The notes beneath the pieces are model-generated. The model had not been told where the DNA came from, ran no database searches, and was given only the letters and a program-made list of their open reading frames with translations. Source: Paenibacillus barcinonensis (GTDB lineage Bacteria; Bacillota; Bacilli; Paenibacillales; Paenibacillaceae). From it: a stretch of DNA of 64,000 nt. Below, in pieces: positions 35,243 to 45,009 of this stretch. The translations under genes and the position numbers were made by a program. The DNA lies in NCBI RefSeq assembly GCF_003217495.1, contig NZ_QJSW01000023.1:1-64000 (forward strand). The letters run 5' to 3'. The first letter of the stretch is position 1. Each line of letters begins with the position of its first letter.

Positions 35243-35306
35243 ACGCTATTTTTACAGCGGTGGCGGCATATCTTTACCCCCTTTTTACAGCGTTTCGTAA
35301 TACGAT
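35240..35306 (+). promoter_or_regulatory. probable KdpE-activated promoter region
   Basis: TTTAC occurs at 35240, 35251, 35273 and 35284, i.e. spaced 11, 22 and 11 bp, on one face of the DNA. Two copies share the longer TTTTTACAGCG (35249-35259 and 35282-35292). A -10-like TACGAT follows at 35301-35306 with no -35. OmpR-class regulators such as KdpE bind direct repeats of about 11 bp next to a missing -35, which fits. It lies before the kdp operon; no c-di-AMP riboswitch is seen. Confidence 0.65.
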
Positions 35307-35352
35307 TTGGACTGTAGCAGGAAGAAGAACGGGAGAGAGGGATGAGGGACAT

Positions 35353-35439
35353 ATGGTGAATGACGCCACGATGATTGGACTGATTATCCTGTTGTTTGTA
35401 GTGTTTTGGGGATTTGTGAAGTTTTGCGAGAAGGCCTGA
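35353..35439 (+). CDS. micro-ORF, one-TM peptide at the head of the kdp operon
   Basis: A 28-residue peptide, MVNDATMIGLIILLFVVFWG and then FVKFCEKA. It has one hydrophobic segment (residues 7-22) and a short charged end. It is separate from KdpF, which follows 25 bp downstream. Many kdp operons carry a short single-span ORF just before kdpF, so it may be real and not a chance ORF. The ribosome site (GAGGGA) is modest. Confidence 0.5.
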   Translation: MVNDATMIGLIILLFVVFWGFVKFCEKA

Positions 35440-35464
35440 GGGCAGGGAGGGTAGGCGATACATT

Positions 35465-35542
35465 ATGATTTTCATCGGAATGATTGTGCTTGTATTGATC
35501 ATTTATCTCGGGTATGTGCTGGTAAGGCCTGAGAGGTTCTGA
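35465..35542 (+). CDS. kdpF: potassium-transporting ATPase KdpF
   Basis: A 25-residue single-span membrane peptide, MIFIGMIVLVLIIYLGYVLV ending RPERF. The RPE(R/K)F-like ending and the single hydrophobic helix are typical of KdpF, which stabilises the KdpABC complex in the membrane. GGGAGG lies 14 nt upstream, a little far. The gene is followed by kdpA. Confidence 0.8.
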   Translation: MIFIGMIVLVLIIYLGYVLVRPERF

Positions 35543-35633
35543 CACATCTGTTCAGATGATACGCCCAAAAGCGGAGATCACAGGAGATAAATTGCAGGGA
35601 AATGTTGAGGTTGATTAGGGAGGATATGCAGAT

Positions 35634-37313
35634 ATGGGTATCGGTGTAGTGCAAGTGGCGGTAACGCTGCTAATCATTTTGCTGCTGGTGAAGCCGGCAG
35701 GCAGTTATCTGGTGAAGGTGTTTGACAGGCAGCCAACCCGACTGGACAAGGTTTTTGGTGGGGTGGAGCGCGTATTGTACCGGCTGATGGGAGTACGTGA
35801 AGAGGAGTCCATGGGCTGGAAAAAATATGTGGCCGCTGTGCTCATCTCCAATGCGATCATGCTGATCCTGATGTTTCTGGTGCTGAGACTGCAAAGGTTC
35901 CTGCCGCTTAATCCAGACGGGATCGAGAATATGCCTGCGGCGCAGGCGTTTAATACGGCCGTATCGTTTATGACCAACACCAACTGGCAGTCGTATACAG
36001 GCGAGAACGCCCTGTCGTATCTGTCACAGCTGTTGGCGGTGACGTTCCCGATGTTTACATCGGCGGCAACGGGGTTCGCTGTAGCGATTGCCTTCATTCG
36101 CGGACTGGTGGGCCGCAGGGATGATCTGGGCAACTTTTATGTCGACCTGGTTCGGTCGATCACGCGTATTTTTTTACCACTCAGCTTCATTGTGGCCTTG
36201 TTCCTTGTGTTCCAGGGAGTGCCGCAGACGCTGGCAGGTGCAGTGCATGCAACAACGCTGGGGGGTGCGCAGCAGACCATTACACGCGGATTAGTGGCTT
36301 CGCTGGAGTCGATCAAGCATATCGGAACGAATGGAGGCGGCTGGTTTGGCACCAATGCAGCACATCCATTCGAAAACCCGACGGCACTGAGCAATCTGGT
36401 GCATATCGTCTGCATGATGCTGCTGCCTACGGCGCTGGTCTATGCATTCGGCTTGATGGTGAACAACAGGAAGCAGGGCTGGGCGCTATTTGCGGCTATG
36501 GGTTTTCTGTTTCTCGTCATGCTGACCACCGTGTTTGTGTCGGAATATCGCGGTGTACCAGCGCTGGAGACGGCCGGACTGCACGGCAATATGGAGGGCA
36601 AAGAGGTCAGGTTTGGCATTCCCGAGTCGGCTCTGTTTACGGCGGTGACTACGGCGGCAACGACAGGCTCGGTCAACAACATGCATGAGTCACTGACTCC
36701 GCTTGGCGGGCTGGTGTCGCTTGCCCAGATGATGCTGAATAACGTATTTGGCGGGAAGGGTGTCGGCCTGTTAAATGGCCTGCTCTATGTGATCATTGCG
36801 GTATTTATCTGCGGGCTCATGGTCGGACGGACACCGGAGTTTCTGGGCAAAAAAATCGAAGGCAAAGAGATCAAGCTGGCCTGTATTGCCCTGCTGATTC
36901 ATCCGTTGATTATCCTTGCGCCAACAGCGCTCGCCTTGATGCAACCTGAGGCGATTGCATCCATCTCTAGCGGCGGCACTCACGGGCTGACCGAGGTGCT
37001 GTACGCGTTCGCCTCCGGGGCTGCCAATAACGGTTCGGCCTTTGCCGGACTGAACGCCAACACGGACTTTTACAACATCTCTATCGGTATTGTCATGCTG
37101 CTTGGTCGATATGTTTCGATGATCGCCATGCTGGCGATTGCCGGCTCGCTTGCAGTGAAACGGATTGTGCCTGTCACAACAGGTACGCTGCGGACGCATA
37201 CGCCGCTGTTTGCCGGTATTCTCGTTATGATGATTGTCGTTGTAGGAGCATTGACGTTTTTTCCTGCACTTGCTCTTGGTCCGATTGCGGAGCATCTGGC
37301 GATGGTTCACTGA
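35634..37313 (+). CDS. kdpA: potassium-transporting ATPase KdpA
   Basis: The 559-residue potassium-binding and channel-like subunit of the KdpFABC pump; length fits the family (about 557). About ten membrane helices. Selectivity-filter loops are recognisable, including TNTNWQSYTGENALSYLS near residues 118-135 and GTNGGGWFGTNAAHPFENP near residues 230-248. AGGGAGG (35617-35623) lies 10 nt before ATG 35634. It is the first large gene of the operon and is expected to be induced when potassium is low. Confidence 0.96.
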   Translation: MGIGVVQVAVTLLIILLLVKPAGSYLVKVFDRQPTRLDKVFGGVERVLYRLMGVREEESMGWKKYVAAVLISNAIMLILMFLVLRLQRFLPLNPDGIENMPAAQAFNTAVSFMTNTNWQSYTGENALSYLSQLLAVTFPMFTSAATGFAVAIAFIRGLVGRRDDLGNFYVDLVRSITRIFLPLSFIVALFLVFQGVPQTLAGAVHATTLGGAQQTITRGLVASLESIKHIGTNGGGWFGTNAAHPFENPTALSNLVHIVCMMLLPTALVYAFGLMVNNRKQGWALFAAMGFLFLVMLTTVFVSEYRGVPALETAGLHGNMEGKEVRFGIPESALFTAVTTAATTGSVNNMHESLTPLGGLVSLAQMMLNNVFGGKGVGLLNGLLYVIIAVFICGLMVGRTPEFLGKKIEGKEIKLACIALLIHPLIILAPTALALMQPEAIASISSGGTHGLTEVLYAFASGAANNGSAFAGLNANTDFYNISIGIVMLLGRYVSMIAMLAIAGSLAVKRIVPVTTGTLRTHTPLFAGILVMMIVVVGALTFFPALALGPIAEHLAMVH

Positions 37314-37367
37314 ACAAGAGAACATTATGGAGTAGCTATAAAAAATGAGTGAAAGAAGGAGCAAAAC

Positions 37368-39521
37368 ATGGAACGAATGGCTAAGACTGAAGATGACAGG
37401 GATCGGGAGAGCACAATGAAGCCTGCATCCGAGATACCTGGACTGAGCAACGAGCCGCAGCATCAACGTCACAACAATATACAGCGTGATTCCGCAGCCA
37501 AAAGGTCTGTAAACAAACCGATGTTGATGCAGGCGATGCGAGATGCCTTCAAAAAGCTGAATCCAATGGTCATGATTAAAAATCCAGTCATGTTCATCGT
37601 AGAAGTTGGCACATTCATTACCCTTTTATTATGTATTGATCCGAATCTTTTCACCGCGTCCGATGCGGGTCGGGGGTACAATATCGCCGTATTTTTCATC
37701 CTGCTGTTTACCCTGCTTTTTGCGAACTTTGCGGAGGCGCTGGCAGAAGGACGGGGGAAGGCCCAAGCAGATACGCTGCGCAAGACCAAGTCGGAGACGG
37801 TGGCCCATCTGGTGCAGAAGGACGGAACATTGAAACAAGTGGCTTCGACCCAGCTGAAAAAAGGAGATCTCGTCCGTGTGGAGGCAGGGCAGCTCATTCC
37901 AACGGACGGTGAGATTATCGAAGGCTTGGCCTCTATAGATGAATCGGCCATTACGGGTGAATCCGCGCCAGTCATCAAGGAAGCGGGCGGCGATTTCTCC
38001 TCTGTGACCGGGGGCACACGGGTCAATTCGGACTACATCATCATGCGGGTACAGACGGACCCGGGCGAATCGTTTCTGGATCGTATGATCTCTCTCGTTG
38101 AAGGGGCTCAGCGTCAGAAAACACCAAACGAGATTGCGCTCACAACTCTGTTGGCCGTGCTAACGCTAATCTTCTTGATCGTCATTGTGACGATGGTTCC
38201 GATGGCTGATTATCTTGGTATTCATCTGGATTTGGCAACGCTGATTGCCCTGCTCGTCTGTCTGATTCCGACGACAATCGGGGGGTTGCTGTCTGCCATC
38301 GGTATTGCAGGCATGGATCGGGTCACACAGTTTAACGTACTTGCGATGTCAGGGAAAGCTGTGGAAGCCGCTGGTGATATCGACACATTGATTCTGGACA
38401 AAACCGGCACGATTACGTATGGCAATCGCATGGCGTTTGAGTTCACCCCGGTGCAAGGCGTGACTACAGCCGAGATGACTCAGGCGGCACTGCAAGCTTC
38501 TGTACGAGACGAGACTCCCGAGGGCCGTTCTGTTGTGGAGCTGGCGAGCAAGCAGGGGCACACGTGGGCGGAGAGTAATTACGCAGGAGCCGAGAGTGTA
38601 GAGTTTACCGCCGAGACACGAATGTCTGGTCTGAATTTAACGGATGGAACGAGGATTCGCAAGGGCGCGGTGGATGCAATCAAGCGGTACGTGATCTCCG
38701 AAGGCGGCCGTGTACCGGGTGATCTGGAGGAGATGGCAACACGAATAGCCAAAGCAGGGGGCACACCGCTGGCTGTAGCCATCCATAACCGTATCTTTGG
38801 TGTGATTTATTTGAAGGACACCGTAAAGCCCGGTCTCAAAGAGAAATTCGCCGAGATGCGTGCGATGGGGATCAAGACGATTATGTGTACAGGAGATAAC
38901 CCGCTGACCGCAGCGACGATTGCATTGGAAGCGGGTGTGGATGATTTTATCGCGGAGGCGAAACCTGAGGACAAGATTGCAGCAATCAAAAAAGAGCAGC
39001 AGGAGGGAAAGCTCGTTGCCATGACTGGCGACGGTACGAATGATGCTCCTGCTCTGGCGCAGGCCGATGTGGGCCTGGCGATGAATTCAGGCACGATGGC
39101 GGCCAAGGAAGCGGCCAACATGATTGACCTGGATTCCGACCCGACCAAGCTGCTGTCGGTGGTCTCCATAGGCAAGCAGCTGCTGATTACACGCGGGGCG
39201 CTGACGACATTTTCAATCTCCAATGATATTGCGAAATATTTCGCCATTATACCGGCCATGTTTATTCTCGCCATGCCACAGCTTCAGGCGCTCAACATCA
39301 TGCGACTGGCTTCACCGCAGTCTGCCATTCTGTCTGCTTTGATCTTTAATGCAGTTATTATTCCGCTCCTTATCCCGATTGCCATGAAGGGTGTGAAATA
39401 TCGGGCGATGTCTGCTGAACGGCTGCTGGGGCGTAATGTGTTCATTTATGGTGTCGGTGGTGTCATCGTGCCGTTTATCGGTATCAAGCTGATCGACCTG
39501 GTGTTGTCTGGTTTGATGTAG
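37368..39521 (+). CDS. kdpB: potassium-transporting ATPase KdpB (P-type ATPase)
   Basis: The 717-residue catalytic subunit of KdpFABC. Seen: the actuator motif ITGESAPV, the phosphorylation motif DKTGT with Asp344, and [17 protein letters not shown] in the hydrolytic core. Six or seven membrane helices. It is about 30-40 residues longer than common members at its N-terminus, a hydrophilic stretch (residues 1-60, with [20 protein letters not shown]) before the [18 protein letters not shown] start of the family. AAGGAG lies 6 nt before ATG 37368. Later in-frame starts exist, so the extra part could be shorter in reality. Confidence 0.95.
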   Translation: MERMAKTEDDRDRESTMKPASEIPGLSNEPQHQRHNNIQRDSAAKRSVNKPMLMQAMRDAFKKLNPMVMIKNPVMFIVEVGTFITLLLCIDPNLFTASDAGRGYNIAVFFILLFTLLFANFAEALAEGRGKAQADTLRKTKSETVAHLVQKDGTLKQVASTQLKKGDLVRVEAGQLIPTDGEIIEGLASIDESAITGESAPVIKEAGGDFSSVTGGTRVNSDYIIMRVQTDPGESFLDRMISLVEGAQRQKTPNEIALTTLLAVLTLIFLIVIVTMVPMADYLGIHLDLATLIALLVCLIPTTIGGLLSAIGIAGMDRVTQFNVLAMSGKAVEAAGDIDTLILDKTGTITYGNRMAFEFTPVQGVTTAEMTQAALQASVRDETPEGRSVVELASKQGHTWAESNYAGAESVEFTAETRMSGLNLTDGTRIRKGAVDAIKRYVISEGGRVPGDLEEMATRIAKAGGTPLAVAIHNRIFGVIYLKDTVKPGLKEKFAEMRAMGIKTIMCTGDNPLTAATIALEAGVDDFIAEAKPEDKIAAIKKEQQEGKLVAMTGDGTNDAPALAQADVGLAMNSGTMAAKEAANMIDLDSDPTKLLSVVSIGKQLLITRGALTTFSISNDIAKYFAIIPAMFILAMPQLQALNIMRLASPQSAILSALIFNAVIIPLLIPIAMKGVKYRAMSAERLLGRNVFIYGVGGVIVPFIGIKLIDLVLSGLM

Positions 39522-39590
39522 TTCGGAGGAAGGGTTGCCGGGCTGCATGTGTTTGATTGATCCATTAAATCTACTCAGGACGTGATATGT

Positions 39591-40154
39591 ATGAAGATGT
39601 TTATACCCGCTTTGCGGCTTTCGGTGGTGCTGATGTTGCTTTGTGGTCTTGCCTACCCTCTCCTGACGACGGGAGTTGCACAATGGTTGTTTCCAGCTCA
39701 GGCTAACGGCAGTCTGATTGAACGAGAGGGGAAAATCGTCGGTTCCTCCCTGCTGGCGCAGGAAGTGAAATCGCCGGGGCTGTTCCAGCCCCGGGCATCG
39801 AGCGCTAATTATGATCCGACCGCCTCGGCAGGGTCTAATCGCGCAGTGGCATCCCCGGAGTATATTGCGGAGATGAAGGTGAAGCTGGCTGCCCTCCGTC
39901 AAGAGAACCCTTCTGTAATGCTACAAATTCCTGCTGATCTGGTTACAGGTTCTGGCTCGGGGCTTGACCCCGACCTGTCTCCTGAAGCGGCAGAAGCACA
40001 GATTCCGCGCATCAGCCAAGCGACAGGCTTGAGCGAGCAGCAACTAACTCAGCTTGTGAAGCTGCACACGCAAGGCCGCCAGTTAGGCATATTCGGGGAA
40101 CCACGCGTGAACGTAACCGAACTGAATCTGGCATTGATGGATCTGGAGAAGTAA
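39591..40154 (+). CDS. kdpC: potassium-transporting ATPase KdpC
   Basis: A 187-residue accessory subunit with one N-terminal membrane helix (about residues 8-28) and an extracytoplasmic domain. Family marks: GSSLLAQEV, FQPRASSANYDPTASAGSN (about residues 60-80) and a C-terminal GEPRVNVTELNLAL. ATG 39591 is preceded by CAGGA at 39576-39580; GTG 39582 is an alternative. It follows kdpB by 69 bp. Confidence 0.95.
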   Translation: MKMFIPALRLSVVLMLLCGLAYPLLTTGVAQWLFPAQANGSLIEREGKIVGSSLLAQEVKSPGLFQPRASSANYDPTASAGSNRAVASPEYIAEMKVKLAALRQENPSVMLQIPADLVTGSGSGLDPDLSPEAAEAQIPRISQATGLSEQQLTQLVKLHTQGRQLGIFGEPRVNVTELNLALMDLEK

Positions 40155-40181
40155 GGGGGCTTTCGAAAGGAGGAATAAGGT

Positions 40182-42509
40182 GTGGAGGACAGCTTCAAAC
40201 GCAAATCTCCTGAAGAGATGCTCCGTATGATCTCGAAGCTGCATGAGGGCACGCTGAAAATTTACATTGGGCCGGTCAGTGGGTCAGGCAAAACCTATCA
40301 TATGCTGCGGGATGGCAACGACTTGCGTGAGCAGGGTATAGATGTAGTCATCTGTGCTGTTTCCACAATGAGGAGACCGGAAACGGTGGAACAGCTCGGC
40401 GAGCTCGAACGTGTACCCAGCATTCATTGGATAAGGCACAGTGATGGAGCAGAGATGAAGGACTTGAATCTGGAGGCTTTGCTGGCACGTAATCCCGAGG
40501 TCGTATTGGTTGACGGACTTGCCCATCGAAACCGGGCCGGGGCAGCCCATGCCACCCGCCTGGAGGATATCCGCTTTTTGCTGCGCCATAACATCAGTGT
40601 TATGACAACTGTGAATGTATATGAGCTGGAGGGTTACACGGAGCTGGCGAGGCAGCTGACGGGGGTTAGAGCTACGTATACGGTGCCGGCAGACACGCTG
40701 GAGCTTGCGGATGAAGTGAAGCTGATTGATGTTACGCCGGAAACCATACTCAGCCGTCTAGCCGCAGGTCACCTGCAAGGTCACGGCAATACGGATGTGT
40801 TCCGTCAAGGCAACGTTGGTATTCTACGTGAACTGGCCCTGAAGCTCGTCGCAGAAGGAGTGAATGAGACTCTGCGTGAACACCGGGAAGGCATGGGCCT
40901 TCCTGCCACGACAGGTATTATGGAGCGTATTCTTGTCTCCGCACAGTATCATTGGAATGGCTCGCTCTACATCCAGCGCGGTCAGCAGATTGCTCGCAGA
41001 TTAAATGGCAGCTTGCATGCCGTCGTCTTTCGCCAGATGAAGCAGCCGCTGAGCAAAGAGGCCGCCGTTTTTCGCCGCAGCATGATGAAGCTGGTGGAGA
41101 AAATCGGCGGTCAGATGCAGGAGCTGCCCATCCTGCACCGCCGCTATATTCCTGCCGCACTGGCACATTATGCGATGGAACAGCAGATTACCCGAATTGT
41201 GATGGGGCATTCCCGGCGTACACGCTGGCAGGAGTTATGGCAAGGTTCTATCATTAACTCGCTGCTTCGCCAATTGCAGGGGGTGGATCTGCTGCTGGTG
41301 GCAGATCGTGTAGCCACCGAAGGTGAACGGGTCCTGCCAGCCAAAGTCAGTGATGCTGAACCACGAACCTACCGCAGACTTAGCGAGCAGGAGATGAAGG
41401 AACAGATCGGATTGATTCGCAGGGGTGCGTTCAAGATCTATATCGGAGCTGCTCCGGGGGTTGGTAAAACCTACATGATGCTGCGGGAGGGGAACGACCT
41501 GCTGCGCAAAGGCATTGACGTGCAGATCGGATTGCTTGAAACGCATGGCAGGGCAGATACAGTGAAGCAGATTGGCGCACTGACCATCATCCCGCGAGTA
41601 CAACGCTTGTATCAAGGATCGCAGCTGGAGGAGATGGACACAGAAGCCATCCTGCGAAATCATCCTGAAGTGGTGCTGGTGGATGAACTGGCTCATACGA
41701 ATGTACCCGGCGGTGCCTGGCACAAGCGTTATGAAGATGTGCTGCAATTGCTGGACGCAGGCATATCGGTCATTACAACGGTCAATGTGCAGCATCTGGA
41801 GAGTTTAAATGATGCAGTGGAGCATATTACGGGTGTTCGGGTTCGAGAGACGGTTCCTGATCGGATTATTCAATCGGCAGACGAGGTGCAGCTGATTGAT
41901 GTTGCCCCCGAGGCCTTGCGGCAACGCATGCGAGAGGGTAAAATCTATGCATCTGCCAAGGTGGAGCAGGCGCTTGCGAACTTCTTCAGAATGGGTAATC
42001 TGATTGCGCTGCGAGAGTTGGCCTTGCGAGAGTTAGCCGATGTCGTGGATGAGCGGCTTGAAGCTCAGCAATCCCCACGAACACTGAGGGGCCCATGGCG
42101 TCAGGAGGAGATTGTGTTTGTCTGTGTCAGCAATGACCGTCATGCCGAGCGTTTGATTCGCAGAGGTTTTCGCATGGCTTATCGTTTGAAAGCGGCCTGG
42201 TATGTCCATCATGTACACATCGGTACAACGATAAGTGGCGAGCTGCAGGAGTATCTGTCCAGCCTGGAGCAGCTTACTGTTCGGCTTGGGGGTTATTTCC
42301 ACATTCACTACAGCTCCAGGCTGAGGGAAGTACCGGATATACTTGCTGCCAAGGCTGTGGAAGTGAAGGCCACCCAGCTTGTGGTAGGGCAGGCAAGACG
42401 AGTCTGGTGGCTAAATGGTCATCGGGGATCGGGTTCCGTTGTTAATCGTCTAGTGCGTCTATCAAGACATCGGGATGTTTTGATCGTGGCAGATGATGAC
42501 TATAAATAA
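40182..42509 (+). CDS. stand-alone KdpD sensor protein with tandem-duplicated sensor modules
   Basis: A 775-residue cytoplasmic protein made of two copies of the KdpD input module (KdpD ATP-binding domain plus Usp domain), about residues 1-390 and 395-775. Copy 2 looks intact: Walker A GAAPGVGKT (422-430) and VVLVDELAHTNVPG. Copy 1 keeps a variant Walker A GPVSGSGKT (30-38) but its Walker-B/DELAHTN motif is VVLVDGLAHRNRAG, so it may not hydrolyse ATP. There is no membrane segment and no kinase domain; these lie in the next gene. Normal KdpD carries one such module fused to the kinase. GTG 40182 follows AAGGAGG by 8 nt. Confidence 0.9.
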   Translation: MEDSFKRKSPEEMLRMISKLHEGTLKIYIGPVSGSGKTYHMLRDGNDLREQGIDVVICAVSTMRRPETVEQLGELERVPSIHWIRHSDGAEMKDLNLEALLARNPEVVLVDGLAHRNRAGAAHATRLEDIRFLLRHNISVMTTVNVYELEGYTELARQLTGVRATYTVPADTLELADEVKLIDVTPETILSRLAAGHLQGHGNTDVFRQGNVGILRELALKLVAEGVNETLREHREGMGLPATTGIMERILVSAQYHWNGSLYIQRGQQIARRLNGSLHAVVFRQMKQPLSKEAAVFRRSMMKLVEKIGGQMQELPILHRRYIPAALAHYAMEQQITRIVMGHSRRTRWQELWQGSIINSLLRQLQGVDLLLVADRVATEGERVLPAKVSDAEPRTYRRLSEQEMKEQIGLIRRGAFKIYIGAAPGVGKTYMMLREGNDLLRKGIDVQIGLLETHGRADTVKQIGALTIIPRVQRLYQGSQLEEMDTEAILRNHPEVVLVDELAHTNVPGGAWHKRYEDVLQLLDAGISVITTVNVQHLESLNDAVEHITGVRVRETVPDRIIQSADEVQLIDVAPEALRQRMREGKIYASAKVEQALANFFRMGNLIALRELALRELADVVDERLEAQQSPRTLRGPWRQEEIVFVCVSNDRHAERLIRRGFRMAYRLKAAWYVHHVHIGTTISGELQEYLSSLEQLTVRLGGYFHIHYSSRLREVPDILAAKAVEVKATQLVVGQARRVWWLNGHRGSGSVVNRLVRLSRHRDVLIVADDDYK

Positions 42510-42571
42510 TAGAGAGAATGAAAAGCAATTGAAGACAAATGGTCTATGAACGCAGTTGAGAACGAAAATGT

Positions 42572-44206
42572 GTGATGAAGCGGGTGGAAACGAATTTGTC
42601 TGAGCACACGGAGAAGGACGGAGATTCGAGCCATATGCAGGGGCTTTTTCGCAAGAGAAGGGTACCTGCGTATCTATGGGTTACGCTTGGCATCATTCTG
42701 TTAACGGTGTTGCTTCATATCATCGGTATAAGTGATGACTTGGTTAATGTTTCTCTGGTGTACCTGTTTCCCGTACTGGTCAGTGCGGTGTATTGGGGAA
42801 TGGGGCCGGCTGTCTACGCCGCCACCTTGAGTGTCATTATGTTTGATTTTTTCTTTGTGCCGCCATATTTAAGTTTTACGGTAGAGGATTTGCGATATTT
42901 GATCTCGTTTGTTGTATATCTGGCCGTTGCCATCATGACAGCGAGCCTTGCAGGTCGACTGCGGCAACAGCTGGATCGGGTAGAGTCGCGTGAAGCGACA
43001 ACGAAGGCGTTATATGATCTAAGTCGTCAGATTACTGCAATTAGCGACCTGGATACTCTTCTGGATAACATGACAAGCCATATATCACGGATGCTGGGCA
43101 ACCCGGCAGTCATATATCTGCCTGATTCACAAGGAGAACTCAAGTTATGGGCGAGCAGCGGGTCTGGAGCAGATTCGGAAAAGAGCATCTGGGGAGGCCA
43201 TTCCTCGGAACTGGCGATTGCGGGATGGGTGTACAAAAACGGACAGATCGCAGGCCAAGGCTCCCCTATGCTGGGCAAGTCCTCCGGGCTGTATGTTCCA
43301 CTGCGAACAGAGGATCACATTCACGGCGTGCTTGCGGTAGATATGACTGCAAGCACGATGGAGAAGCAGCAGGAGCAGCGTCTGCTGCTGGAGGCCTGCG
43401 GCAGTCTTGCGGCAGGAGCCATTGCCCGGGTGAAGCTGGCGGAGGAGGCACGCCTTGCGCAGGTTACTGCTGAATCGGAGCGGATTCGAACCGCGCTGCT
43501 GGATTCTGTGTCCCATGAGCTGCGCACCCCTTTAACCGCGATTATCGGCTCGGCCACGGGGCTGATCGAGAATGATCATCTTTTTACATCCGAGGATCGA
43601 AAAGAGTTGACCGGCAACATCCGTGATGGCGCGTTGCGTATGAACCGTTTGGTAACCAATCTGCTCGGTATGGTGCGTCTGGAGAGCGGGATGCTGCAAC
43701 TGAACCGCAAGTGGTGTGACGCAGGTGATATGATCAGCATTGTGCTGGCGAAGATCAGGGAATTCAGTCCTCAGCGGGAAATTACGGTGCAATTGCCGGA
43801 GGAGCCTGTCTTTTTTTACGGAGATGAAGTGCTGCTGGAGCAGGTGCTTGTGAATGTCGTCAGCAATGCGATCAAATATTCGCCCGAAGGAAGCAAGGTG
43901 ACGATACAGGTGAGTGAGGATAAACATGCTGGCTCGTTGCTCTTCATTGTGGATGATCAGGGTGTCGGCATCAGTGAAGCGGAACGGCATAAAATTTTCG
44001 ATAAATTTTATCGTTCCCCATCGACGCTCCATATTACGGGAACAGGGCTGGGTCTGGCCATCTGCAAAGGTGTTGTGGAAGTTCACGGAGGCACCATCCA
44101 GGCTGAGCCGAATTCGGCTGGAGGAACAAGAATACGTATAGATCTGCCTGCGGGAACGGAGGAATTACCGTTGACCTGTTCAGTGCAAGGAGAGGCTGGA
44201 GAATAG
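42572..44206 (+). CDS. KdpD-like histidine kinase (transmembrane and kinase part only)
   Basis: A 544-residue kinase: a hydrophilic start, a four-helix DUF4118 membrane domain (about residues 30-125), a GAF domain (about 150-285), HisKA with SVSHELRTPL (His315), and HATPase_c (about 400-525) with NAIKYS, DQGVGI and GTGLGLAIC. It corresponds to the C-terminal half of a normal KdpD; the input half is the preceding gene, 62 bp upstream. It overlaps nothing, and kdpE begins right after its stop. The start GTG 42572 has no clear ribosome site, and ATG 42575 is as good. It should phosphorylate the KdpE encoded next. Confidence 0.9.
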   Translation: MMKRVETNLSEHTEKDGDSSHMQGLFRKRRVPAYLWVTLGIILLTVLLHIIGISDDLVNVSLVYLFPVLVSAVYWGMGPAVYAATLSVIMFDFFFVPPYLSFTVEDLRYLISFVVYLAVAIMTASLAGRLRQQLDRVESREATTKALYDLSRQITAISDLDTLLDNMTSHISRMLGNPAVIYLPDSQGELKLWASSGSGADSEKSIWGGHSSELAIAGWVYKNGQIAGQGSPMLGKSSGLYVPLRTEDHIHGVLAVDMTASTMEKQQEQRLLLEACGSLAAGAIARVKLAEEARLAQVTAESERIRTALLDSVSHELRTPLTAIIGSATGLIENDHLFTSEDRKELTGNIRDGALRMNRLVTNLLGMVRLESGMLQLNRKWCDAGDMISIVLAKIREFSPQREITVQLPEEPVFFYGDEVLLEQVLVNVVSNAIKYSPEGSKVTIQVSEDKHAGSLLFIVDDQGVGISEAERHKIFDKFYRSPSTLHITGTGLGLAICKGVVEVHGGTIQAEPNSAGGTRIRIDLPAGTEELPLTCSVQGEAGE

Positions 44207-44905
44207 ATGAACACGGCATTAGGGGCTCGCATTTTGGTGATTGATGATGAGCCGCAGATTCGCAAACTGCTGAAAGTGACCCTTCAGGCTCACCAATATG
44301 AGCATTATGAATGTGTGGATGGAGAAGAGGGCATCATGCAGGCGAGTATGATTCATCCCGATCTGATCATTCTCGATCTGGGCCTGCCTGGCATGTCGGG
44401 TATGGACGTGCTTCGCCGGATACGGGAGTGGTCACAGGTGCCGATCATCGTGCTTACAGCGAAGGATCAGGAGACGGACAAAATTGCTGCACTGGATGGG
44501 GGCGCAGATGATTATGTGACCAAGCCGTTTGGCATGGGTGAACTGGTTGCCCGGATTCGGGTAGCGCTGCGGCACGTTGCCAAAACTACAGATGAACCTG
44601 TGCTGCGGTTTGGAACACTGGTTATGGATCTGGCTCTTAGACAGGTCGAGCTGGACGGGGAGCAGATCAAATTAACGCCGACGGAGTATGAAATGCTCAA
44701 GATGCTGGCCTCCAATGCAGGCAAAATCGTTACCCAGCGCCAGCTGCTGCAGCAAGTATGGGGAGCTCATCATCATGAGTCCGACAGCCACTATCTGCGG
44801 ATTTATGTAGGCCATTTGCGCAAAAAGTTAAAGGAAGACCCAACCCGCCCAACATTTATCCAGACGGAGCCAGGAATAGGCTACCGTTTTTTGTTACAGG
44901 ATTAG
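44207..44905 (+). CDS. kdpE: response regulator KdpE
   Basis: A 232-residue OmpR/PhoB-class regulator. Receiver domain about residues 8-120 with the phospho-acceptor Asp57 in LIILDLGLPGMSG, then a winged-helix DNA-binding domain (about 135-230) with the ending TEPGIGYRFL. It directly follows the kinase stop codon, so it is its cognate partner. It should activate the operon through the TTTAC repeats at 35240-35288. No clear terminator was seen between its stop and 45009. Confidence 0.94.
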   Translation: MNTALGARILVIDDEPQIRKLLKVTLQAHQYEHYECVDGEEGIMQASMIHPDLIILDLGLPGMSGMDVLRRIREWSQVPIIVLTAKDQETDKIAALDGGADDYVTKPFGMGELVARIRVALRHVAKTTDEPVLRFGTLVMDLALRQVELDGEQIKLTPTEYEMLKMLASNAGKIVTQRQLLQQVWGAHHHESDSHYLRIYVGHLRKKLKEDPTRPTFIQTEPGIGYRFLLQD

Positions 44906-45009
44906 AACAACGCTGGCGAGTCAATTGCAGATAAACAGGTATACAATGGACATACTACGCCGGAGTATGACATGAATCAAATAACATGAGTGAACAGGAG
45001 GACATATGT

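Noticed and set aside
35161-35352. c-di-AMP (ydaO) riboswitch before kdp
   Set aside because: The leader is short and shows a terminator and TTTAC repeats, not the conserved riboswitch blocks.
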